From JAWLAT01 sp041395325 (GTDB lineage: Bacteria; Pseudomonadota; Gammaproteobacteria; Xanthomonadales; SZUA-5): a stretch of DNA of 64,000 nt. Below, in pieces: positions 45,194-52,418 of the stretch. Location of the stretch: NCBI GenBank assembly GCA_041395325.1, contig JAWLAT010000005.1, positions 62,001 through 126,000 on the forward strand. The letters run 5' to 3'. Numbering within the stretch: the stretch's first letter is position 1; each line of letters begins with the position of its first letter. The position numbers and the translations under genes are program-made. The notes below the pieces were generated by a model that saw only the letters and a list, made by a program, of their open reading frames with translations, was not told the DNA's origin and ran no database searches.

Positions 45194-46331
45194 GTTCGAG
45201 CCTGACCTGATCACACCGGTCGATGCCGAGATCGAGCAACTCGGCGTCTATCAGGTCTACACCGGCGGCGGCACGGGTTCCGGCTTCCTGATCGACGAGC
45301 GGCATCTGGTCACCAATGCCCATGTGGTGGCGCCCTATCGACAGGTGGCGGTAGAAACCCGCGACCGCTCGCGCATCCTCGGCCAGGTCCGTCGGGTGCA
45401 TCCGTTGCGCGATCTGGCCATTGTCGAATTGCAGCAACCGCTGGCCGGTGAGGTCTTGTCACTGGGCGAAGATGCCGGCCTCAAGCCCAAGCAGCCGGTG
45501 CACATTCTCGGATTTCCGGTGGGACTGCCGTTGTCCCTGACCGAAGGGGTGATCTCGCACCCTCGCCAGCTGATGGACGAGCAGTACTACGTGCAGACCG
45601 ATGCGGCCATCAATCCGGGCAATTCCGGCGGCCCGATGCTCGACGATGCGCGGCACATCATTGCCGTGACCACCTGCAAGCTCAATGCCGCCGAAGCGGT
45701 CGGCTTCGGCATTCCGGTGGCCGATGTACGCAGCTTCATCGAGGCTTATCGAGCCGCACCCGGCGAGTTTGGCGTGCATTGCCCGGCCTGCGAAGAACTG
45801 ATCGAGCAGCGCCAGCGCTTCTGCCCCAACTGCGGCACCGATCTGGAGCGCCGACAGGACTTCGCCGACTACTTCGAACCACCGGAACCCGATCCGCTGA
45901 CCGACTTTGTCGAGCAGGCGCTGCGCGGTGCCGAGGTGGATCCGGTACTGGCACGTCACGGCCATCAGAACTGGTCCTTTCACAGCGGCAGCGCTCCGGT
46001 GAAGGTCTGGTGTTGCTGCTCGGAGCACCTCAATTTCTCCTCGCCGCTGGCGCAAACCGGCAAACAGCAGCTGGACGAATTGTTCCGTTTTCTGCTCGAT
46101 GCCGAGCACGCACCCTATGTGTTCGACCTGTCAGGCAAGATCATCCGCCTGTTGCTGGTCGTGCACATCTCGGATGTGTTCAACCGCGCCGCCCATAGCA
46201 CCTTGATCGAACGTGTTCGTGGCTTCATTGCCAAGGCCGATGCCAGTGACGAACTGCTGATCGAACGCTATGGTTGCGAACCCGCTCCGGAGACCCAGCT
46301 GGACCGCCTCAATGGCAAGGACCACGACTGA
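45186..46331 (+). CDS. Cytosolic trypsin-like serine protease with zinc ribbon and C-terminal YbjN-like domain
   Basis: The 381-residue protein has no signal peptide. Residues about 15-190 form an S1C-like protease: VYTGGGTGSGFLIDE, His46 in TNAHVV, Asp76 in RDLAIVEL and Ser147 in GNSGGPM. A zinc ribbon follows (Cys199, Cys202, Cys213, Cys216; CPAC-x10-CPNC). After it an alpha/beta segment (residues about 230-350) reads WSFHSGSAPVKVWCCCSEHLNF...FDLSGKIIRLLLVVHISDVF, which resembles the YbjN/secretion-chaperone-like fold. No PDZ domain is present, unlike degP. It overlaps the preceding unknown gene by 8 bases. Substrate unknown; a protein quality-control or regulatory-proteolysis role is a guess. 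Confidence 0.8.
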   Translation: MNEFEPDLITPVDAEIEQLGVYQVYTGGGTGSGFLIDERHLVTNAHVVAPYRQVAVETRDRSRILGQVRRVHPLRDLAIVELQQPLAGEVLSLGEDAGLKPKQPVHILGFPVGLPLSLTEGVISHPRQLMDEQYYVQTDAAINPGNSGGPMLDDARHIIAVTTCKLNAAEAVGFGIPVADVRSFIEAYRAAPGEFGVHCPACEELIEQRQRFCPNCGTDLERRQDFADYFEPPEPDPLTDFVEQALRGAEVDPVLARHGHQNWSFHSGSAPVKVWCCCSEHLNFSSPLAQTGKQQLDELFRFLLDAEHAPYVFDLSGKIIRLLLVVHISDVFNRAAHSTLIERVRGFIAKADASDELLIERYGCEPAPETQLDRLNGKDHD

Positions 46332-46374
46332 GGTCATCGGAAGTCTCAATGCCTGTCCCTGTCAGGAGATCCCC

Positions 46375-47307
46375 GTGCGACGACTGATACTGACCCTGCT
46401 GCTGTTGCTTCTCCCCGCGCTTGCCAGCGCCCAGAGCCGCGTCTGGATACAGACCACCGAAGGCCCGTTGCTGGTGCAGCTGGATACGGCGCGAACGCCC
46501 AATACGGCGGCCAACTTCCTGCAGTACGTGAATGCGGGCTTCTACGACCGCATGCTGTTCCATCGCATTGCCAACAATTTCGTCGTGCAGTCCGGCATTT
46601 TCACCGAAGCCGGCCAGCAACCGGTGCCGCCTTTCGACCCCATCGCCAGCGAGCGGGCCAACGATGGCGGCAATCGCGCCGGCACGATCGCCCTGGCCCT
46701 GCTGGGCAATCCGGCCAACGTCAACAGCGGCCAGTCCTCATTCTTCTTCAATCTGGTCGACAACACGGCCGCGCTGGACGCCGATTTCACCGCCTTCGGT
46801 GAGATCGTCTTCGGTGTGCGCACGCTGGAAGCCATGAACGCGCTGTCGACCAGTGGTCAGACGCCGCTGCGTCCGCCTCTGATCGAGTTTGCCGTCGCCA
46901 CCAATGGTTTTCCGATCATGCCGCTGCACTCGGGCTCCTGGTATGACCCGGCCAACCCTCGCCGAGGCTTCGTGCTGGAGATTGTCAACGACGCCTCGAA
47001 CGACGAAGGTCCCATCGCCAACATCTACTGGTACGACTACAGCAACGGCCAGCAGTTGTGGGCCACCGGGCAGGCCTCGTTCGAGTTCGGCGCCACCGAA
47101 GCCACCATTCCGCTGCTGGTCACCGAGGGCGGGCAGTTTGGCGCCGCCTTCGATCCCAATCAGGTGGTGGTGAACTCGGACTTCGGCACGCTGACCATCC
47201 GCTTCAGCGCCTGCAATGCGGGCAGCTTCAGCTATGACACCCAGCTGGGCAGCGGTACTGCGCCAGTGCAGCGCCTGACGATCCCCACCGGCGACACCTG
47301 TCTGTAG
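46375..47307 (+). CDS. Exported cyclophilin-type peptidyl-prolyl isomerase with extra C-terminal domain
   Basis: The 310-residue protein has a signal peptide (LILTLLLLLLPALASAQ) and a cyclophilin domain (about 22-175) with NFLQYVNAGFYDRMLFHRIANNFVVQSG holding the catalytic FHR and the binding Gln, then a short SSFFFNLVDNTAALDADFTAFGEIVFG loop typical of bacterial cyclophilins. About 135 further residues (MPLHSGSWYDPANPRRGFVLEI onward) are beta-rich, with two Cys, and do not belong to the isomerase; the SGSWYxPxxxGxGF start recalls a domain widespread in Xanthomonadales secreted proteins. Start GTG 46375 has AGGAG six bases upstream. Confidence 0.88.
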   Translation: MRRLILTLLLLLLPALASAQSRVWIQTTEGPLLVQLDTARTPNTAANFLQYVNAGFYDRMLFHRIANNFVVQSGIFTEAGQQPVPPFDPIASERANDGGNRAGTIALALLGNPANVNSGQSSFFFNLVDNTAALDADFTAFGEIVFGVRTLEAMNALSTSGQTPLRPPLIEFAVATNGFPIMPLHSGSWYDPANPRRGFVLEIVNDASNDEGPIANIYWYDYSNGQQLWATGQASFEFGATEATIPLLVTEGGQFGAAFDPNQVVVNSDFGTLTIRFSACNAGSFSYDTQLGSGTAPVQRLTIPTGDTCL

Positions 47308-47334
47308 TCCGCCGGTTGCCCCGCGGAATGCCCA

Positions 47335-47367
47335 TGGACCTGTCGCGCCCACAGCGCGGCAGGTCCA
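47335..47367 (+). terminator. Strong hairpin after the cyclophilin gene
   Basis: TGGACCTG (47335-47342) pairs with CAGGTCCA (47360-47367), with an inner CGCGC/GCGCG extension. It begins 28 bases after the cyclophilin stop. No T-run follows, so it may act with Rho or as an mRNA 3' end stabiliser. Confidence 0.6.
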
Positions 47368-47419
47368 GTCGGCCACGTTGTCAGCTCTGCCTCAACGACT
47401 GCGAGATCGCTAGAGATCC

Positions 47420-48658
47420 CTAGTCCAACACCTCAAAACTCAGTCCTGAGCGTTCGCGCAGCCGCGCGATCAAGGGCAACCCCAGCGCCGTGGCTGGTGT
47501 CCAGAAGCCACCGACCGGTTCACCCTTGGGCGTCTCCAGGGCCAGCATCGCAGCCGCCTCGCCGAGGATCTTGGCCGTCGAGCCATAGCCGGGGTCACGG
47601 TCACCGGTGACCTTGCAGCGAATGGTCTGACCACTGGCGGTCTGGCCGAGGAAGCGCAGATCGTAAAAGCCCCTGGCCTGCGCTTCGGGACTGGGCCCTT
47701 CGCCCGGCGCCGGCAGGACGAAGCGCTGCAGCGCCCAGCGAGTCGGCGGCAACGCTGCCCCCAGCATGAACGCCGTCAACCCGGCCGAGAACGCGGAAGC
47801 AGACAGCCGACCCTTGAGACCCTTGCCCATCAGACTGGCTTCGTCATAGCGAAAGGACTCACCTCCCCAGGGCCGCCCCAGCAGCGCGTGCGTCCGCTGC
47901 ACGATACGGGTGTTGATCGGCGCCATCACGAAGGGCGCCACCCAGGCATCGAAGCCTTGATCGAACTGCGCGCCGTGGATGTTGCGCTGCCGCGTCTTCG
48001 GATGCTTGTCCTCGCTGCACAGGGAATAGGGGTTCGCGAGCTCGCGGCGCAACGCCTTGTTGGCGCTGGCCTCCTTGACCGCCTGCAGCAGGCTGGCCAC
48101 GGTGCCGCCGGAGGCCGCACCGCGCATCGCCTTGACCCGCATCTGGATGCCGACGCAGGTCTCGCCGAAGCGCTGCTGCGCCTGATCCTGCAGGTACAGC
48201 ACGCCCAGATCGGAGGGGATGGAGTCGAAGCCGCAGCAATGCACAATGCGCGCCCCGCTGGCCTGCGCCGCGCCCTCGTGGGCCTGCAGCATGCGCCGTA
48301 TCCACTGCGGCTCACCGGTCAGATCACAGTAGTCGGTGCCCGCTTCGGCGCACTGGCGGACCAACGACTCGCCGTACAACGCGTAGGGTCCGACCGTCGA
48401 GGCCACCACCCGGGTCTGTGCGCACAACTGCGCCAGCGCGGCGTCATCATGCGCCTCGGCCAGCAGCAGCGGCAGGGATTCGGGCGTCGCACCGAGTTCG
48501 TCGCGCAGCGTTTCGAGCTTGGACTTCGAGCGTCCGGCAATGGCCCAGCTCAATGCACCGCCAGGCGGGAAGCGCTCATGCAGATAGCGAGTCAGGATCT
48601 GCCCGACAAAGCTGGTGGCCCCGTAGACAACGAGGTCGAAGCGCGGTTCGTTGGACAT
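47420..48658 (-). CDS. Saccharopine dehydrogenase-like NAD(P)-binding oxidoreductase
   Basis: The 412-residue protein starts with a Rossmann motif VVYGATSFVGQILTRYL, then AIAGRSKSKLETLRDELG, RVVASTVGPYALYGESLVRQCAEAGTDYCDLTGE and VHCCGFDSIPSDLG, the signature of the saccharopine dehydrogenase-like/trans-acting enoyl reductase family (Pfam Sacchrp_dh_NADP). It has two short hydrophobic patches near the C-terminus (LTAFMLGAALPPTRW). In mycobacteria relatives act in lipid synthesis; the true substrate here is unknown. It is a single gene with heptad arrays upstream. Confidence 0.88.
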   Translation of the reverse strand: MSNEPRFDLVVYGATSFVGQILTRYLHERFPPGGALSWAIAGRSKSKLETLRDELGATPESLPLLLAEAHDDAALAQLCAQTRVVASTVGPYALYGESLVRQCAEAGTDYCDLTGEPQWIRRMLQAHEGAAQASGARIVHCCGFDSIPSDLGVLYLQDQAQQRFGETCVGIQMRVKAMRGAASGGTVASLLQAVKEASANKALRRELANPYSLCSEDKHPKTRQRNIHGAQFDQGFDAWVAPFVMAPINTRIVQRTHALLGRPWGGESFRYDEASLMGKGLKGRLSASAFSAGLTAFMLGAALPPTRWALQRFVLPAPGEGPSPEAQARGFYDLRFLGQTASGQTIRCKVTGDRDPGYGSTAKILGEAAAMLALETPKGEPVGGFWTPATALGLPLIARLRERSGLSFEVLD

Positions 48659-48710
48659 CGGTGCTGGCCTGGAATGGTGAGTCAGGTTGGGATTGTGACT
48701 CATTTTTGGG

Positions 48711-48742
48711 AGAGGGCCGAGGGGTCAGGGCTGAGGGCCGGG
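48711..48742 (+). repeat. Heptad G-run repeat array
   Basis: G-runs at 48714, 48721, 48728 and 48735 are 7 bases apart (spacers CCGA, TCA, CTGA), then CCGGG. It lies in the divergent gap between the saccharopine-dehydrogenase-like gene and the AbgT transporter, so here it is not at a 3' end. Confidence 0.72.
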
Positions 48743-48834
48743 CTGTCACGAGGCACGTCGGGTTGATTCGGCCTCGTCAGGCGAGTCGGAAGTTGCGGCG
48801 GCCGGGTGCAGGCGGATTGACCGTGCACCGTCGA

Positions 48835-48862
48835 CCCCTCAGCCCTCGTCCCTCAGCCCTCG
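48835..48862 (-). repeat. Heptad repeat array, inverted copy
   Basis: CCC triplets at 48836, 48843, 48850 and 48857 are 7 bases apart (TCAG, TCGT, TCAG). It is inverted relative to 48711-48742, about 93 bases away, the same spacing as between the pair at 26556 and 26681. Confidence 0.72.
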
Positions 48863-48939
48863 CGCGTCCTATGGCACTATCCGGCCCTTTCCTCGCCCGC
48901 TGCGCGCATTCGGCGTGCCGACCCGACCTGGAGACCGCG

Positions 48940-50484
48940 ATGACTGCCACGGCCCCCGCCGCCCCACGATCGTTGATCGACCGCCTGCTTTCGACCATCG
49001 AACGCGTCGGCAATGCCTTGCCGCACCCCGCCACGTTGTTCGCCTCGCTGGCGGCGCTGGTGGTGCTGGCCTCCGGAGTCGCGGCCCAGTTCGACCTGTC
49101 GGTCACGCACCCCGCGACCGGCGAAGTGGTCCGACCGGTCAGCTTGCTGTCCATCGATGGGTTGCACCGGATCCTGACCGGGCTGGTCAAGAACTTCGCC
49201 GGCTTCGCGCCACTGGGCACGGTGCTCGTGTCACTGATCGGAATCGCAGTCGCCGAGCACTCGGGCATGATCCAGGCTGGCTTGAGAGCACTGGTGCTCG
49301 GTGCGCCCAAGAAGCTGCTCACCGTCATCGTGGTCTTCGCAGGCGTTTTGTCCAATACCGCCAGCGAGATCGGCTATGTGCTGCTCGTGCCACTCGCCGG
49401 CATCATGTTCCAGGCTGCCGGTCGGCACCCGATCGTCGGCATGGCCGCAGCCTTCGCTGGCGTTTCAGGCGGCTACAGCGCCAATCTGTTTCCGGGAACA
49501 ATCGATCCCTTGCTGGCCGGCTTGAGTCAGGAAGGCGCTCAAATCGTCAATCCAACTTATGAAGTGGGCGTGCTGGCCAACTACTACTTCATGATCACCT
49601 CAACCTTCCTGATTACCGTGATCGGCACGCTGGTAACCGAAAAGGTCGTGGCCCCGCGTTTCAACGACACACCGACGGCAAGCGGTGGCGATCAGGGCGT
49701 GGAGCCACTGTCGACAGCTGAGCGACGGGGGCTGGTCTGGGCATTGGTGACGTTTGCCATCATCCTGGTGATCGTCGCCATCGGTTTGATACCCAGCGGC
49801 GGCTTCTTGCGTGATGTCGCCACCGACAGCGTTTTGAAGTCACCGGTTCTCTCAGGTGTCGTCGCGATGATCTTCATCATCGGTGTCAGCACGGGCATCG
49901 CCTACGGCATTGGCGCCGGCACGATCAAGAGCGATGCCGATGTCATCGACGGCATGGGCAAGTCGATGTCCACGCTGGGCAGCTACATCGTGCTGGTGTT
50001 CTTTGCCGCTCAGTTTGTGGCCTTCTTCAACTGGACCAACCTGGGCCTGATCCTGGCCGTCGAAGGTGCCGAAACGCTGGGCAATCTGGGGCTGCCCTCG
50101 ATACCGCTGTTTCTCGGCTTCATTCTGCTGACGGCGGTGGTCAATCTGTTCATGGGCAGCGCGTCGGCGAAATGGGCGTTGATGGCGCCGGTGTTCGTGC
50201 CGATGTTCATGCTGCTGGGCTATTCCCCGGAAGTGACCCAGGCCGCCTATCGCGTCGGCGACAGCGTCACCAACATCATCTCGCCAATGATGAGCTACTT
50301 CGTGCTGATCATTGCCTTCATGCAGCGCTACGAACCCAAGGCCGGCATGGGCACGATCATCTCGGTGATGCTGCCCTACTCGATCGCCTTCGGCATCGCC
50401 TGGTCAATCCTGTTCTCGATCTGGCTGGCGATGGGCTGGCCGTTCGGACCGGGAGCGCCGTTGGAATACGTGGCAGGAGGATGA
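48940..50484 (+). CDS. AbgT family transporter
   Basis: The 514-residue protein has about 11-12 membrane helices and the AbgT family blocks: LPHPATLFASLAALVVLASG, LVSLIGIAVAEHSGMIQAGL, LSNTASEIGYVLLVPLAG, GGYSANLFPGTIDPLLAGLS, FFNWTNLGLILAV, GSASAKWALMAPVFVPMFMLLG and MSYFVLIIAFMQRY. Family members carry p-aminobenzoyl-glutamate or export sulfonamides. The start ATG 48940 has GGAG seven bases upstream; the long N-terminal extension of the frame is not coding. It is likely a single-gene unit. Confidence 0.93.
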   Translation: MTATAPAAPRSLIDRLLSTIERVGNALPHPATLFASLAALVVLASGVAAQFDLSVTHPATGEVVRPVSLLSIDGLHRILTGLVKNFAGFAPLGTVLVSLIGIAVAEHSGMIQAGLRALVLGAPKKLLTVIVVFAGVLSNTASEIGYVLLVPLAGIMFQAAGRHPIVGMAAAFAGVSGGYSANLFPGTIDPLLAGLSQEGAQIVNPTYEVGVLANYYFMITSTFLITVIGTLVTEKVVAPRFNDTPTASGGDQGVEPLSTAERRGLVWALVTFAIILVIVAIGLIPSGGFLRDVATDSVLKSPVLSGVVAMIFIIGVSTGIAYGIGAGTIKSDADVIDGMGKSMSTLGSYIVLVFFAAQFVAFFNWTNLGLILAVEGAETLGNLGLPSIPLFLGFILLTAVVNLFMGSASAKWALMAPVFVPMFMLLGYSPEVTQAAYRVGDSVTNIISPMMSYFVLIIAFMQRYEPKAGMGTIISVMLPYSIAFGIAWSILFSIWLAMGWPFGPGAPLEYVAGG

Positions 50485-50489
50485 GTGGC

Positions 50490-50533
50490 TTTCCAGTAGC
50501 CTGTTGCGGATGAATCATCTCGGTTGCTGGAAA
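50490..50533. terminator. Candidate bidirectional terminator between AbgT and response regulator genes
   Basis: TTTCCAGTAGCC (50490-50501) can pair with GGTTGCTGGAAA (50522-50533) along 12 positions including two wobble pairs, with a 20-base loop. Convergent genes end on both sides (50484 and 50571). The loop is large, so this is tentative. Confidence 0.4.
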
Positions 50534-50570
50534 ACTGCGCCTCGCTGGATCTGGGCGCGATCGCCGAACC

Positions 50571-51686
50571 TCAGCGCTTGCCGCTTTCGCCCCGCATCTC
50601 CCGCTTGATCCAGCGGGCCCTGCGCGCGCGACTGGTCACGGCGGCAACGAGGAAGCGGGGGCGGATTGGCTTGGTGAGAAAGTCGTCGCCACCCAGATGC
50701 AGCGCATCGAAGCGGCGTTCCACATCATCGTCACCGGACAACAGAATCACCGGTGCGAACAAGGTTCGCGGATCCGAGCGCAACAGAGCGAGCAGTTCCA
50801 GGCCGTTGACATCAGGCATGTACAAATCGACCAGAATGACGTCCGGCTCGAAATCATCCAGCGCCTCGAACACCCGCAGCGGCTGATTGACCACCCGCGC
50901 CTGCATGCCGTTGTGGCGCAGGACCGTCTCGCAGAACATCGTGATCGTGGCATCGTCATCGACGATCAGCACCTGATACGGCAGTGTGTGATCCTCGCGC
51001 AGATCCACCATCCGCCGCGCCAGCGCCTGTTGGCCACCGGCCGCGGTGTAGTAGCCCTCGGCACCCGCTCGCAAGGCCTGCAGCCTGTACGCCATGCGGC
51101 TGTCCTCGCCCACACACAGCAATGCCGGCGTTGACTTGCGTTCGACGCCCGCCAGCAATGCTTGCCAGTCGGTCAATGCCGGACGATGGACGGATACCGC
51201 AAGCACCTGGCCCGCCTGAATCGCAGCGGCCAACTGCCCCGCCTGCTCGACCACACCCAATGGCTGTCCCAAGCGCTCCAGGGCCCGCCGCAAGCCATCC
51301 AGCACCGGCCCGGGCAGGCCAACAGCCCAGATCACCGTACCAGCCGGTGCCAGCACCGCGGGCTCCGGGACGAGATCTGCCACCTCGGCACGATGTTGCA
51401 GCCGTTCGGCCGCCTCGCTCAGTGCCTCGGCCAGCGTCCGCAATTGCGCCAATTGCTCGCCGTTGGGGACCATCAGACCTTCGACGAAGGAACTCAGGTA
51501 GGCCGAGTAGGCCAGCAGCGCTTCACCGAGATCGTCGTGATCGTGTTCCAGCGCCTGATCGGCCAGATCCTGGCAATCCAGGCACAGATCCTCGGCCTGC
51601 CGACGATCCCAGGGACTGGGAGGCAATTGGCGAATCCGCTGCAACTGGGTCGCCAGCGCCTCAAGCAAAGCCGGTTGTGGGTCCAT
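50571..51686 (-). CDS. Response regulator with helical N-terminus, degenerate and canonical receiver domains
   Basis: The 371-residue cytosolic protein ends in a standard receiver domain (about 245-360): VLIVDDDATI, phosphoacceptor in ILVDLYMPDVNGLEL, LLSGDDD and DFLTKPIRP with the conserved lysine. A middle section (about 115-235) has receiver-like strand order (VIWAVGLPG, VLAVSVHRPALTDW, ALLCVGEDSRM, GAEGYYTAA) but no phosphoacceptor pocket, so it is a degenerate receiver. The N-terminal 100 residues are helical, possibly an Hpt-like bundle. There is no DNA-binding, GGDEF or EAL output after the last receiver. It probably signals by protein contact or is a truncated form of a longer hybrid; no kinase is adjacent. 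Confidence 0.85.
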   Translation of the reverse strand: MDPQPALLEALATQLQRIRQLPPSPWDRRQAEDLCLDCQDLADQALEHDHDDLGEALLAYSAYLSSFVEGLMVPNGEQLAQLRTLAEALSEAAERLQHRAEVADLVPEPAVLAPAGTVIWAVGLPGPVLDGLRRALERLGQPLGVVEQAGQLAAAIQAGQVLAVSVHRPALTDWQALLAGVERKSTPALLCVGEDSRMAYRLQALRAGAEGYYTAAGGQQALARRMVDLREDHTLPYQVLIVDDDATITMFCETVLRHNGMQARVVNQPLRVFEALDDFEPDVILVDLYMPDVNGLELLALLRSDPRTLFAPVILLSGDDDVERRFDALHLGGDDFLTKPIRPRFLVAAVTSRARRARWIKREMRGESGKR

Positions 51687-51791
51687 GCGCGCATCCTGCG
51701 GCCCACTGGCACCGGCGTCCAGACGGGTCAGCGCATCTGTTGCATTTGATCCCGATCAGTCAGGCGTGCAATGCAAGCGACCCGAGCAGAT

Positions 51792-51821
51792 TCCGCCATC
51801 GTCATCGTCGACGATGGCGGA
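51792..51821 (-). terminator. Terminator after the small secreted protein gene
   Basis: TCCGCCATCGT and ACGATGGCGGA form a perfect 11-base stem with an 8-base loop, 14 bases downstream (on the minus strand) of the stop at 51835. The following T-run is poor. Confidence 0.6.
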
Positions 51822-51834
51822 GTGTTCGCAAGGA

Positions 51835-52332
51835 TCAATACTCGCCTGCGTAGCCGCAGTAGATGTACATGGTATCGAGGAAGCTCAGGCCATATGGCGT
51901 GGTGATCGTCATGTTGACCCGGTTGTTGATGCCGGGTCCGCAGGTGACGTCGGCCTTGTCGTCCAGATAGGGTGCATTGACCCACTGGACGTTGCCGCCC
52001 TTCGTCCATGCGTAGGTTGCCGCCGGCGACTTGGGCCAGGCCTCACAGTGATAGCCGCCCCCCGTGTAGTCACAGACCACCTGCACATAGCCGGCCGGAA
52101 TCGGATCGCCGGCCATCAAGTTCAACTCGCCGACCGATTCGCCGCCCGGACCACCTTTCTCACAGGCCGTGCCTTGCGTCGCCGCATCAGTCACGATAGG
52201 GCAGAACTGATAGTTCGGATTGTCACAGAGACCGTCCAGAACCGGCGGGCAAACGGGCGGGGCTGCCCACAAGGAATGGGCCGTCACCATGGCGGTGCCC
52301 AGTACGAGCATCCGGCTCACAGTCTTCATCAT
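51835..52332 (-). CDS. Small exported cysteine-containing hypothetical protein
   Basis: The 165-residue product has a signal peptide ending SLWAA, then a compact domain with six to eight cysteines (CPPVLDGLCDNP, FCPIV, ACEKGG, VVCDYTGGGYHCEAW, VTCGPG, YIYCGYAGEY) that could form disulfides in the periplasm or outside. No family is recognised. ATG 52332 and ATG 52329 are both possible starts behind GAGGAA; 52332 is given. It is followed by a strong hairpin and has no operon partner. Confidence 0.7.
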   Translation of the reverse strand: MMKTVSRMLVLGTAMVTAHSLWAAPPVCPPVLDGLCDNPNYQFCPIVTDAATQGTACEKGGPGGESVGELNLMAGDPIPAGYVQVVCDYTGGGYHCEAWPKSPAATYAWTKGGNVQWVNAPYLDDKADVTCGPGINNRVNMTITTPYGLSFLDTMYIYCGYAGEY

Positions 52333-52418
52333 AAGTTCCTCATCAACTGGTTGAACGGGTTCGAAACCGATGACATTTCGCGGCTTCTTCACCCAATACT
52401 CGGAATTCGACGCCAATA

